54,445 nucleotides of DNA. Source: JANWHZ01 sp035758575 (lineage in GTDB: Bacteria > Patescibacteriota > Saccharimonadia > Saccharimonadales > UBA4665). Below, piece by piece: positions 40,340 through 48,461 of this stretch. The DNA lies in contig DASTXH010000033.1 of NCBI GenBank assembly GCA_035758575.1, positions 1 through 54,445 of the forward strand. Reading direction: 5' to 3'. Under the pieces are notes generated by a model, which saw nothing but the letters and a program-made list of their open reading frames with translations, made no database searches and was not told the DNA's origin. The first letter of the stretch is position 1, and every line of letters starts with the position of its first letter. A program made the position numbers and the translations under genes.

Positions 40340-41956
40340 GTGGCCAGGCCGACCAAATATATTTTTGTTACTGGTGGTGTGCTTTCAGGATTAGGGAAGG
40401 GCATCGCCGCCGCCTCAATCGGCAATCTATTAAAGGCCAGCGGCCTCCGCGTAAATCTCCAAAAATGCGACCCGTATCTCAACACTGATGCGGGTCTCTT
40501 GAATCCGCGGGAACACGGTGAATGCTTTGTCACCAAGGATGGTGCCGAGACCGACTTGGACCTGGGCCATTACGAGCGGTTTATAGACGAAGAGTTGACG
40601 CAAAAAAGCTCTCTTATGAGCGGCAGGGTCCTTTTGGATGTCATTCAGGCGGAGCGCATGGGCAAGTACGGCGGCCAGTCGGTGCAAGTGGTACCACACG
40701 TAACTGGTGCTATCCAGCGCTACATCTCTGCGGCCGGCGAAGGCTTTGATGTGCATATCGTAGAGATTGGCGGGACCGTCGGTGATTACGAAAGCCTGGC
40801 ATTCCTGGAGGCTATCCGCGAATTCGGCATGAGCGTAGGGCGCGAAAACTGCGCATATGTACATGTCGTATACCTGCCATACCTGGGCGCCAGTCAGGAG
40901 ACCAAAACTAAGCCGGCGCAAAATTCGGTACGGGACATCCGCGGGCTTGGCATTATGCCGGACATTTTACTAGCACGCAGCGAGAAACCCGCCTCTGCAT
41001 CCGCTAAGCGCAAGCTGAGCCTGTTTTGCGGTATTCCCGAAAGCGCTGTGGCGCTTTTACCAAACGCTAGTACGGTTTATGAAGTGCCGCTAACACTGGA
41101 GGCCTCTGGTATCTATGAAGTGCTGCAAGAGCGTTTGGACTTGCCGCGCCAGGCCAAGCCCGACATGAAGTCTTGGCGGGCTATGGTAGAACGCGCAACA
41201 AAGAAGCATGATGAGCAAGTAACTGTAGGTATTGTGGCAAAATATCTCGACAATGCCGATACTTATTTGTGTGTATTCGAAGCGTTGCGTGCTGCCGGTT
41301 GGGCGCACGACGCCGCCATAGATATTCAATGGATCGACGCTGAGAAGCTTGAGGAGGCCGGCGACGCGGAGGTTGCTGAGATTCTTGATGCGGTGGATGG
41401 CATTGTAGTGCCCGGTGGCTTTGGCAGCCGCGGCGTAGAGGGCAAAATTCGCGCCGCAACCTATGCGCTGCAGCACAAGTTGCCGTACTTGGGGCTATGC
41501 TACGGCCTGCACATGGCGGTCATCGCCGCTGCGCGCCTGCATGGTTTGGAAGATGCCAATACTACTGAGGTCAATCCGCAAACCGCATACCCGGTTATCG
41601 CCACGCTGCCCGGCCAAGAGGGTAAAGAAAACACCGGCGGCACGATGCGCCTCGGCGACTACGACTGTACGCTTATGCCAAAGAGTTTGGTATCCCATCT
41701 ATACGGTACTGCCAAGATTGTGGAGCGCCATCGCCACCGCTACGAATGCAACGCTGCCTATACTGACCAATATGAGTCGTGGGGTATCCGTGCGGTCGGC
41801 CGCAACCCCGAAACCAATCTGGTAGAGATTATAGAGGGCGTAAATCATCCGTTCTTCCTGGCCAGCCAATTCCACCCGGAGTTCAAGTCACGTCCTAACC
41901 GCCCGCACCCTATGTTCGACGGCTTTGTCCAGGCCTGCCAAGTTGCAAAAAAGTAG
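40340..41956 (+). CDS. pyrG: CTP synthase
   Basis: Converts UTP to CTP with glutamine and ATP; 538 residues. The N-terminal synthetase domain opens with KYIFVTGGVLSGLGKGI (P-loop-like). The C-terminal glutamine amidotransferase has nucleophile Cys387 (GLCYGLHM) and the His-Pro-Glu of QFHPEF near residue 514. GTG start with AGAGG at 40325-40329. No GGG run at the predicted transcript start, so the Bacillus-type reiterative control is unlikely. Confidence 0.96.
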   Translation: MARPTKYIFVTGGVLSGLGKGIAAASIGNLLKASGLRVNLQKCDPYLNTDAGLLNPREHGECFVTKDGAETDLDLGHYERFIDEELTQKSSLMSGRVLLDVIQAERMGKYGGQSVQVVPHVTGAIQRYISAAGEGFDVHIVEIGGTVGDYESLAFLEAIREFGMSVGRENCAYVHVVYLPYLGASQETKTKPAQNSVRDIRGLGIMPDILLARSEKPASASAKRKLSLFCGIPESAVALLPNASTVYEVPLTLEASGIYEVLQERLDLPRQAKPDMKSWRAMVERATKKHDEQVTVGIVAKYLDNADTYLCVFEALRAAGWAHDAAIDIQWIDAEKLEEAGDAEVAEILDAVDGIVVPGGFGSRGVEGKIRAATYALQHKLPYLGLCYGLHMAVIAAARLHGLEDANTTEVNPQTAYPVIATLPGQEGKENTGGTMRLGDYDCTLMPKSLVSHLYGTAKIVERHRHRYECNAAYTDQYESWGIRAVGRNPETNLVEIIEGVNHPFFLASQFHPEFKSRPNRPHPMFDGFVQACQVAKK

Positions 41957-41978
41957 CAAGTACGTTACCGTAAGCAGT

Positions 41979-42380
41979 ATGGAACCACAATCTTCGTCGC
42001 CCGCACATCCCAAAAGAATCCTCCTTGTTGAAGACGACGACGCCATAGCAAGCGTGTATGTGCTGCGCTTGCAAGCCGAGGGCTTTGATGTTCGCCGCGT
42101 CGCCAACGGCGAAGATGCCCTTGCCACGGCGCTTAGCTATAAGCCGGATCTTGTGCTACTCGACGTCATGATGCCCAAGGTTAGCGGCTTCGACGTCCTG
42201 GATATCTTACGCAATACGCCTGAAACTGCCAATCTGAAGATTATTATGCTGACTGCCCTGAGCCAGGAGAGCGACAAAGAACGTGCAGAGAGCCTGGGCG
42301 TAGATGATTACTTGGTAAAATCCCAGGTCGTCATTGCAGATGTTATTGCCCGCATCAAGTTCCATCTTGGTTTATCTTAG
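41979..42380 (+). CDS. single-domain response regulator
   Basis: 133 residues, receiver domain only. The acidic pair is in LLVEDDD, the phosphoacceptor Asp62 is in LLDVMMP, Thr is in IMLTAL, and Lys is in YLVKSQ. No output domain, so it must act through a partner. There is no kinase next to it. I chose the ATG at 41979; the frame stays open back into pyrG. Compare the receiver at 49198, which lacks the Asp. Confidence 0.9.
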   Translation: MEPQSSSPAHPKRILLVEDDDAIASVYVLRLQAEGFDVRRVANGEDALATALSYKPDLVLLDVMMPKVSGFDVLDILRNTPETANLKIIMLTALSQESDKERAESLGVDDYLVKSQVVIADVIARIKFHLGLS

Positions 42381-42432
42381 TTAGGCATATTATTGCTAAC
42401 CGGTAATGATTATGTTATCGTTGTGATTAGAT

Positions 42433-43056
42433 ATGCAACAAATGCACGAAAGTCCTAATGGCGCAGTCGAAATGCCGGATCTTCCACGGAATGCGTTTAC
42501 TTATATGGAGGATAAAGGCGTCATGGCGGGGCGATCTTTGGATATAAGCGCCACCGCACCTTCACTCTTGTCATCAGATGCGGTCGGCGGTTTTGTTGCC
42601 CCAGTCGAATCCAGTAGATATGACTGGAGCGTTCCCGCTATAGTGAGCCGAGGGAGCGCCAACCTTCTTTGGGTCGTGTGCCGTCAAGAACGTCTGCAGC
42701 GGTCGGACGGCCAGCCATTCCTTGGCGGCCCGGAGCTTGCTGTAGTTGATCCGAACAGGATGCTAGAGGCGTATCGGCACGGAGAAAGCACCGAGAAGGG
42801 CATCGTAGGATACCCTAAGATGGATGGTCGGCCAGTAGTTATTGAAACTCCCGGTGAGAGCGTAGAGGTCAGTGCCCGAATGGGAGTTGTTTCTATTAAA
42901 AACTCTAGCGATGCATCGCATAGCCCTGTCCGCGTTACGCAATTTTCTGAAGAACGATACCGCATGAGCACGAACAGTGAATCGACTGCCCGAGCACCTC
43001 GACAGTCCCGACTGCTTACTGCAGCAAAAGCGCTGGCCAGATTACTGCATTTTTAG
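42433..43056 (+). CDS. orphan protein, unknown function
   Basis: 207 residues that I do not recognise. The N-terminus is polar, with no signal peptide or membrane segment. The middle (about 65-170) looks like a compact beta-rich domain (LLWVVCRQERLQ, VIETPGESVEVSARMGVVSIKN). The C-terminus is basic and Ser/Arg-rich, ending in an amphipathic helix (LLTAAKALARLLHF). Codon use looks less biased than its neighbours, with more A/T third positions. No Shine-Dalgarno, and the promoter is unclear. A 14-bp terminator follows. Confidence 0.7.
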   Translation: MQQMHESPNGAVEMPDLPRNAFTYMEDKGVMAGRSLDISATAPSLLSSDAVGGFVAPVESSRYDWSVPAIVSRGSANLLWVVCRQERLQRSDGQPFLGGPELAVVDPNRMLEAYRHGESTEKGIVGYPKMDGRPVVIETPGESVEVSARMGVVSIKNSSDASHSPVRVTQFSEERYRMSTNSESTARAPRQSRLLTAAKALARLLHF

Positions 43057-43071
43057 CCACCAGAGCCTCTA

Positions 43072-43108
43072 AGCTAAAAGCCCGGCCAGAACGACCGGGC
43101 TTTTAGCT
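43072..43108. terminator. bidirectional terminator, 14-bp stem
   Basis: AGCTAAAAGCCCGG (43072-43085) pairs perfectly with 43095-43108 around a 9-nt loop. It separates the orphan gene from the convergent rpmA. Confidence 0.9.
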
Positions 43109-43121
43109 GACAGAATATCCT

Positions 43122-43394
43122 TTACTCGACAGTGACTTCGGTGCGGCGGACGGAGCGGTTGCTGAACGTGCGCACTTTGCGGCTCTTGAAATTCACGACG
43201 CCATCACGAGTGGCATGGATGGTGAAGTTGCGGCTGATCATGGTGCCTTTGCCGGCGCGCTTGGTAAGGCCGACCTGGCGGACGATAATTTGACCGGTAC
43301 GGACCTTCTGGCCAGCATACAGCTTAACACCAAGGCGTTGACCTGGGCTATCATGAACGTTTTTGGCGACACCGCCGGCTTTTACGTGTGACAT
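43122..43394 (-). CDS. rpmA: 50S ribosomal protein L27
   Basis: 90 residues with the L27 signature: MSHVKAGG start, DSPGQRLGVK and GQIIVRQ. The short N-terminus lies directly at the Met, so the Firmicutes-type cleaved extension is absent. Shine-Dalgarno AAGGAAA lies upstream. It follows the methyltransferase gene by only 3 nt and is likely co-transcribed. rplU is not next to it, which is unusual. Confidence 0.94.
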   Translation of the reverse strand: MSHVKAGGVAKNVHDSPGQRLGVKLYAGQKVRTGQIIVRQVGLTKRAGKGTMISRNFTIHATRDGVVNFKSRKVRTFSNRSVRRTEVTVE

Positions 43395-43397
43395 CTG

Positions 43398-44660
43398 TTA
43401 TTTCCTTGTAATTATAAGCAGCTCGCGGGCAACGATTTGATCTGCTCGGTAGTAGAGAAGATCAGCGCCTCGCACGTGCTGAAAACTGACCTGATTATAC
43501 CCCATATCAGATAGCTGGTCAATAAGGGGAAGATGGCGAAATTGGTTGGGACGAACCTGCCACGCGGGTATAGCGACGCATAGGCGGGTGCCGCTCGCAA
43601 GCTGGCCATGGATGTTGCGCAGAAACTTTTTGATGATGAGGTTACAATCGGCCATGGTTTGCGCCAGTACATCGGGGGCGGGGGCGGCAGTGAACGTGCG
43701 GCCAAGGTACGACTCGCAAGCAACGGCATTTACCGGCGCCTCCCATGTAGCACTGGTTGCGTCGCCTTGCTGTACGCGCCATGTGTCGGCACTGGTGTGG
43801 TAGGTGGCGTCCAGCCACTCGAGGTTCGCCTTGGAATATGCGACCATCCGCGGTTCTACGTCGGTGCCGTAGGCATGGTAGCCCATCAAAAGTGCCTCCT
43901 GCAGTACGACTCCCGTACCGCAGAAAGGGTCGAGAACAGTGGTGTGTTTGCGGCCTGCCCGCATGGCTTGGGCATCGGCTTCCGACAGGCATACATCACC
44001 GGTCAGTGTAGGCGCAACGGCCGTATATTCCTGTGGACCAATCGCTAAGTTGATAATGGTTTGTGCCAATTTGGGCGGTAGCATGCCCACGCGTGCATCG
44101 CGCTTGGGTCGTTCGCGGTCTCGGATGGTGTAATCGGCGATATCTTGGATATTGGTAGTTTGGGCGATGATGGTGCGGCTGCCGTCGCGCACGAATACCA
44201 GTTCCCAGCCGTTCGGGCTGGTGAGCTTGTTATGGATGACCTGGGCGGTGTTGAGCTCGGCACTTTTATTGGGCACTAGGCGTACGCTGCGCCCTGTGTC
44301 TTTTTGGATGGCTTTTTTGAGCGATAAACCGAGCGCAAGCAGCTGCGCAGGAGAAACGCCCATACCGTAGGCACTGATGCCGAGGTGCATTTTGCCTTCG
44401 GGCATACGCTGGGCTTGCGCCGGAGCTACGCGCACCAGAAAACGCTGGATGGCATGCCAGTCGGTGGTGTCTTGTATTGCAAGCACCTTGCAGAGCTTGA
44501 TGGCGCCTCCCAGGCGCGAAAAGTCTATGGCGCACGGCGCCAGACTTAGCTGGGCGGCCAGCGAGCCGATTGGCCGGATTGCTGCGGCGCCGTACAGGCT
44601 TTCAAGCTCAGCCAGGCCGAGTGCCGGCTGGCGTCCTAGGATAACGATACTGTCGTTCAT
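43398..44660 (-). CDS. THUMP/TRM11-like RNA methyltransferase
   Basis: 420 residues. An N-terminal ferredoxin-like/THUMP region (about 1-170) precedes a Rossmann methyltransferase domain (PF01170-like) with DPFCGTGVVLQEA near residue 245. The catalytic (D/N)PPY motif of N2-guanine methyltransferases is not obvious; CESYLGR occupies that place. The likely substrate is a guanosine in tRNA, by analogy with Trm11/Trm-G10, but the altered motif leaves activity open. It is preceded by TATACT 9 nt from the ATG. Confidence 0.75.
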   Translation of the reverse strand: MNDSIVILGRQPALGLAELESLYGAAAIRPIGSLAAQLSLAPCAIDFSRLGGAIKLCKVLAIQDTTDWHAIQRFLVRVAPAQAQRMPEGKMHLGISAYGMGVSPAQLLALGLSLKKAIQKDTGRSVRLVPNKSAELNTAQVIHNKLTSPNGWELVFVRDGSRTIIAQTTNIQDIADYTIRDRERPKRDARVGMLPPKLAQTIINLAIGPQEYTAVAPTLTGDVCLSEADAQAMRAGRKHTTVLDPFCGTGVVLQEALLMGYHAYGTDVEPRMVAYSKANLEWLDATYHTSADTWRVQQGDATSATWEAPVNAVACESYLGRTFTAAPAPDVLAQTMADCNLIIKKFLRNIHGQLASGTRLCVAIPAWQVRPNQFRHLPLIDQLSDMGYNQVSFQHVRGADLLYYRADQIVARELLIITRK

Positions 44661-44669
44661 GCTGCCTTT

Positions 44670-44675
44670 AGTATA
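44670..44675 (-). promoter_or_regulatory. -10 of the TRM11-like gene, near-leaderless
   Basis: TATACT on the minus strand (44675-44670), 9 nt from the ATG at 44660. Confidence 0.65.
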
Positions 44676-44699
44676 CGCGACTATCTGGAGCGCGCATAG

Positions 44700-44733
44700 T
44701 TACTCGCCGGAGTAATGGTTTTGTGGATATAAT
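44700..44733 (+). promoter_or_regulatory. -10 of the flippase-like gene with palindrome upstream
   Basis: TATAAT (44728-44733) ends 6 nt before the ATG at 44740. TTACTC-GCCG-GAGTAA (44700-44715) is a perfect inverted repeat where the -35 would be, between two divergent promoters, and is a candidate operator. Confidence 0.6.
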
Positions 44734-44739
44734 GAAACA

Positions 44740-45801
44740 ATGAATATAAAAATCTTCCTGAAACGCCGCTGGAAACTACTCCTCAATATTTTTACTATCG
44801 CCGCACTGGTATTGTTGGCCGTAGCACTTCGTCATCAGCTGGCGACCACGCTTGATAATCTGACGAAGGTTAATGCCTGGGTGCTGCTGTTGATCATTCC
44901 TATCGAGGCACTGAATTACCATGCTCAGACCAAGATGTACCAAGGGCTGTTTGCCTCTGTAGATGAGAATCTGTCGTACGGCAATCTTATGCGAGCTTCC
45001 CTGGAGCTTAACTTTGTAAACCATGTTTTTCCTAGCGGAGGGGTTTCGGGCATATCGTACTTTGGCTTCAAGATGCGCCAATTCGGCGTGAAGGGCACCA
45101 AGGCTACGTTAGTACAGACCATGAAGCTGCTTCTGCTATTTGTTTCGTTTGAAATACTGCTCTTGTTCGGTATGTTTATACTCGCCATAAGTGATAGAGC
45201 CAGTGACCTGACGATTCTGATCGGCGGCGGGCTGACTATGCTAGTGTTGTTCGGCACGCTCGTATTTATGTACGTTATCGGCAGCCGGGCGCGCATTCAC
45301 GCGTTTTTTACCGGTTCAACGAAGCTGTTGAACCGTGTTATCCACATTGTTAGGCCGAAACACCCAGAGACGATAAACATCGCTAAAACGCGGCAGGTTT
45401 TTGAAGACTTTCACAACGATTACGTGCTCTTGAAGTCCCGCTGGCGTGCGCTGAAGGCACCGTTTTGGTGGGCGCTGATGGCAAACCTGACCGAGGTATT
45501 GGTAGTGTATGTGGTGTATATCGCCTTTGGGTCGTTCGTGAACCTGGGTGCGGTTATACTGGCATATGCGGTGGCAAACTTCGCAGGGCTGGTGTCGGTA
45601 CTCCCCGGCGGCGTGGGTATTTATGAGGCGTTGATGACCGCGGTATTGGTAGCTGCTGGTGTGCCGGCGCGTCTGAGCTTGCCCGTAACCGTGATGTACC
45701 GTGTGTTGAATACGCTCTTGCAGCTGCCGCCAGGATACGTGCTGTATCATCGTACATTGCAGGGAAATACCCTTGCGGAGGCAGCGGCGGAGCATGAATA
45801 G
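44740..45801 (+). CDS. flippase-like membrane protein (LPG synthase TM family)
   Basis: 353 residues with about eight membrane segments. NHVFPSGGVSG near residue 92 and LPGGVGIYEA near residue 288 are the paired motifs of the UPF0104/AglD/MprF-type transmembrane domain (PF03706). No cytosolic aminoacyl-transferase domain is attached. Such proteins are thought to flip or handle lipids or lipid-linked sugars. The start is set by the leaderless promoter. The end overlaps xseA by 8 nt. Confidence 0.85.
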   Translation: MNIKIFLKRRWKLLLNIFTIAALVLLAVALRHQLATTLDNLTKVNAWVLLLIIPIEALNYHAQTKMYQGLFASVDENLSYGNLMRASLELNFVNHVFPSGGVSGISYFGFKMRQFGVKGTKATLVQTMKLLLLFVSFEILLLFGMFILAISDRASDLTILIGGGLTMLVLFGTLVFMYVIGSRARIHAFFTGSTKLLNRVIHIVRPKHPETINIAKTRQVFEDFHNDYVLLKSRWRALKAPFWWALMANLTEVLVVYVVYIAFGSFVNLGAVILAYAVANFAGLVSVLPGGVGIYEALMTAVLVAAGVPARLSLPVTVMYRVLNTLLQLPPGYVLYHRTLQGNTLAEAAAEHE

Positions 45802-46918
45802 CGCACCGTCGTTTGCTGGCATCGAACTCGCTGTCAGCGACTTCGTGGCGCTGGTGAACCAGACGTTTGAGTACGCTTATCGTACGGTGACCATCCGCGG
45901 CGAGTTAGCCAACTTCAAGGTCAGTAAAAACCGCTGGGTTTATTTTGACCTTAAGGATGATGGCGCTATGGTTCGGTTCTTCGGCACGGTGTATCAGCTG
46001 CCTGGTCCGCTGGAAGATGGCATGATGGTAGTAGTGCGTGGTGCGCCGCGGCTGCATCCGCGCTTTGGGTTCAGTGTGTCGGTGTCGGCCATCCGTCCGT
46101 CGGGTGAGGGGACTATTCGGCGCTCTGCCGAAATGTTGCAGGCAGCACTGACCAAAGAAGGTTTGTTTGACGTTTCGCGCAAGCGGGCGTTGCTGTATCC
46201 GCCCACTCGCATCGGGCTTATTACGTCAGTAGAATCTGCGGCCTATGCCGACTTTATTAAGATATTGGATGCTCGCTGGCACGGTGTTGCCGTTGAATGC
46301 ATAGACGTGCAGGTGCAGGGCGAGAACGCGCCCGCGCAAATTGTTAGCGCCGTAGAAGCCTTTAACCGTTCGGCTGAACCGCCGGATGCGCTGGTGCTGA
46401 TCCGCGGCGGCGGCAGTGCGGACGACTTGTATGCATTTAGCACCGAAAGTGTTACCCGTGCGGTAGCTGCAAGTCGCGTGCCTACGCTAGTGGCAATAGG
46501 ACACGAAATAGATATAAGCCTGGCAGAGCTGGCCGCAGACCAACGGGCCAGTACACCCAGCAATGCTGCCGAGCTGCTGGTTCCCGACCGCAAGGCGGTG
46601 CAACGGGAGCTGCAAACGGCTTTGGCGCATATGCACGAGTCGGTGATACACGCTGTTGCATCCGCCCAAAAAGACCTGGTTGTATGTGCTGCGCAGCTTG
46701 CACGCGGCTTGGATGACTGCATCAGCCGGTCCGAGGTAGACGTTGCAGCGGCCCGGCAGCTGCTGATGGCGCTTGACCCGCGTGCCATCATGCAGCGCGG
46801 CTACGCCATAGTGCGCATGCCTGGCGTGGGCGCCGTGCGCCGCACTGGCGACGTGCCGGCAGGTGCTATAGTGGATATTGAAGTAAGTGACGGCCATATT
46901 ACGGCCCGAGCAGAATAG
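45794..46918 (+). CDS. xseA: exodeoxyribonuclease VII large subunit
   Basis: 374 residues, shorter than the 400-460 usual. An N-terminal OB fold (about 8-100, TIRGELANFKVSKNRWVYFDLKD) precedes the nuclease domain with IGLITS, LIRGGGSADDL and VGHEID-type VAIGHEIDISLAELAADQRASTPSNAAE. The helical region that binds XseB is reduced. ATG 45794 has GGCGGAG upstream and overlaps the previous stop. xseB follows directly. Confidence 0.93.
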   Translation: MNSAPSFAGIELAVSDFVALVNQTFEYAYRTVTIRGELANFKVSKNRWVYFDLKDDGAMVRFFGTVYQLPGPLEDGMMVVVRGAPRLHPRFGFSVSVSAIRPSGEGTIRRSAEMLQAALTKEGLFDVSRKRALLYPPTRIGLITSVESAAYADFIKILDARWHGVAVECIDVQVQGENAPAQIVSAVEAFNRSAEPPDALVLIRGGGSADDLYAFSTESVTRAVAASRVPTLVAIGHEIDISLAELAADQRASTPSNAAELLVPDRKAVQRELQTALAHMHESVIHAVASAQKDLVVCAAQLARGLDDCISRSEVDVAAARQLLMALDPRAIMQRGYAIVRMPGVGAVRRTGDVPAGAIVDIEVSDGHITARAE

Positions 46919-46928
46919 GAAAGTTGCA

Positions 46929-47138
46929 ATGGCTCAACATACCAAGACGTATGCCGAGATGATGGCGGACTTACAAGCACTTTTGCGTGAAATGCAGTCT
47001 GGCGCTCTCGACGTTGATGAAACAATTGTGAAGTACGAGCAAGGCAAGAAGCTGGTACTGCAGCTGGAGACGTACCTCAAAGAAGCTAAAAACACCATTT
47101 CGCATCGCAAGGCTGATGGCGTGGGTGAGGCCATCTAG
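46929..47138 (+). CDS. xseB: exodeoxyribonuclease VII small subunit
   Basis: 69 residues, helical. YAEMMADLQALLREMQSGALDVDETIVKYEQGKKLV is the XseB hallmark region (shown only to mark the match; the core is LxxLxxxMQSGxLDxDExIxxYEQG). AGGAAAG precedes the ATG and overlaps the xseA stop. Confidence 0.93.
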   Translation: MAQHTKTYAEMMADLQALLREMQSGALDVDETIVKYEQGKKLVLQLETYLKEAKNTISHRKADGVGEAI

Positions 47139-47140
47139 GC

Positions 47141-47641
47141 ATGCATGGCTACGAAGTAGCCGCCCTGTGCGCGCTGTTGTTCGTGACATTTTGTTTTGTA
47201 TTTGTGCTGCTGTTCGGCGCGCCGTTCTTGCCGACGTTACGGCCGCAAATCCATACGGCGCTGGATATGCTTGACCTGCAGCCCGGGCAGACCATGCTGG
47301 AATTGGGCTGCGGCGACGGCCGCGTGCTGGTTGCCGCAGCAAAACGCGGCTGGAAGGTGGTAGGCTATGAGCTAAATCCCATCTTGGCGTTTGTCTCGTG
47401 GTTTGTTACGCGGCGCTACCGTTCCCAGGTGCGCGTGGTATGGGGCGACTTTTGGCGTGTGCCCTGGCCTGAGGCGCAAGGGGTGTTTGGATTTATACTT
47501 CCGCGATATATGGGCAAGTTGCACAAAAAAGTTATGCAGTATACATACCGGCCTATACGAGTTGCCAGCTTTGCATTTACTATCCCGCAGAAGAAGCCAG
47601 CGCAAGTGCGGCGCGGCGTATATTTGTACGAGTACAAATAA
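47141..47641 (+). CDS. membrane-anchored SAM methyltransferase
   Basis: 166 residues. One N-terminal membrane segment (about 7-30) is followed by a compact Rossmann domain with the SAM motif LELGCGDGRVLVAA (about 53-66) and VGYELNP. It is short for a methyltransferase; the C-terminal third is basic and beta-rich. Similar short membrane-bound methyltransferases are common in CPR and their substrates are unknown. It starts 2 nt after xseB and is co-translated. Confidence 0.8.
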   Translation: MHGYEVAALCALLFVTFCFVFVLLFGAPFLPTLRPQIHTALDMLDLQPGQTMLELGCGDGRVLVAAAKRGWKVVGYELNPILAFVSWFVTRRYRSQVRVVWGDFWRVPWPEAQGVFGFILPRYMGKLHKKVMQYTYRPIRVASFAFTIPQKKPAQVRRGVYLYEYK

Positions 47642-47713
47642 TTGCGGTACCGGCAGGTGTGCATAGGGTCGGTCTTTTGCGCGCAGCTCTTGCCAAGTGC
47701 GGCGTATTTCGAG

Positions 47714-47719
47714 TACCAT
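47714..47719 (+). promoter_or_regulatory. -10-like box before 47727
   Basis: TACCAT ends 7 nt before the ATG at 47727. Weak match, but the local leaderless spacing. Confidence 0.4.
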
Positions 47720-47726
47720 TAGCGAT

Positions 47727-48389
47727 ATGAAGACTTCTACTATGCGGGGATTCAGCGTATTGGTCATCCCGCTTGTTTTATCAATCCTGCTGCTGATAGG
47801 TGCGGCTGTATTCGGCGGTTGGGCCTACGGTAAGATGCTTGATTACAAAAACAATACTGATGCCAAGATTGCAGCAGCTGTGCAGGTCGCGAAGCAGCAA
47901 GAAGATGTGGCAAAGGATGCGGCCTTTGCTCAGGCGGAGAAGAATCCACTTCGTACGTATACGGGTCCAGGTGCGTACGGTAGCGTGAGCGTCAGCTATC
48001 CAAAGACGTGGAGCGCGTACGTTGCCGACGACACCAATAGCTCACCGTATGTCGACGGATACTTTAATCCAAGTGTCGTCCCAAATACCCAAGGACAAAG
48101 TTCGGCGTTTGCGCTACGCGTGCAGGTAGTGCAGCAGGCATACAGCAGCGCCCTGACAGCGTTTACTAGTAACGTGCAGTTGGGCACGACAAAGATAACC
48201 CCATACCATATGCCGAAGGTGCCAAACGTGATAGGGGTACGTGTTGACGGTAAGCTGGAAGGGCAAAAGACCGGCAGTATGGTCATCTTGCCATTGCGCA
48301 ATATGACATTGAAAGTTTGGACAGAAACTCCATCGACCGTGAGCGATTTCAACAACATCATTTTGCCCAATTTTACGTTCGCTCCATAG
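47727..48389 (+). CDS. membrane-anchored extracytoplasmic protein, unknown
   Basis: 220 residues. One N-terminal membrane segment (about 10-33) with KTST before it, then a charged Ala/Lys/Gln-rich helix (about 40-70), then a beta-rich domain (about 80-220) starting TYTGPGAYGSVSVSYPKTW. This resembles PsbP-like or lipoprotein-type domains seen in other Saccharibacteria, but I cannot name it. Only ATG 47727 keeps the membrane segment properly at the start. Confidence 0.75.
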   Translation: MKTSTMRGFSVLVIPLVLSILLLIGAAVFGGWAYGKMLDYKNNTDAKIAAAVQVAKQQEDVAKDAAFAQAEKNPLRTYTGPGAYGSVSVSYPKTWSAYVADDTNSSPYVDGYFNPSVVPNTQGQSSAFALRVQVVQQAYSSALTAFTSNVQLGTTKITPYHMPKVPNVIGVRVDGKLEGQKTGSMVILPLRNMTLKVWTETPSTVSDFNNIILPNFTFAP

Positions 48390-48415
48390 TATCTGGTGCC
48401 GGCGCTATCTCTCGA

Positions 48416-48435
48416 TGCTATACTGGCATGTATAG
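48416..48435 (+). promoter_or_regulatory. kinase-like gene promoter with inverted repeat
   Basis: Extended -10 TGC-TATACT (48416-48424). CTATAC (48418-48423) and GTATAG (48430-48435) form an inverted repeat over the -10 and the predicted start, a candidate operator. Confidence 0.6.
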
Positions 48436-48461
48436 AGAGATAATCGAGGGGTATACGCCAG

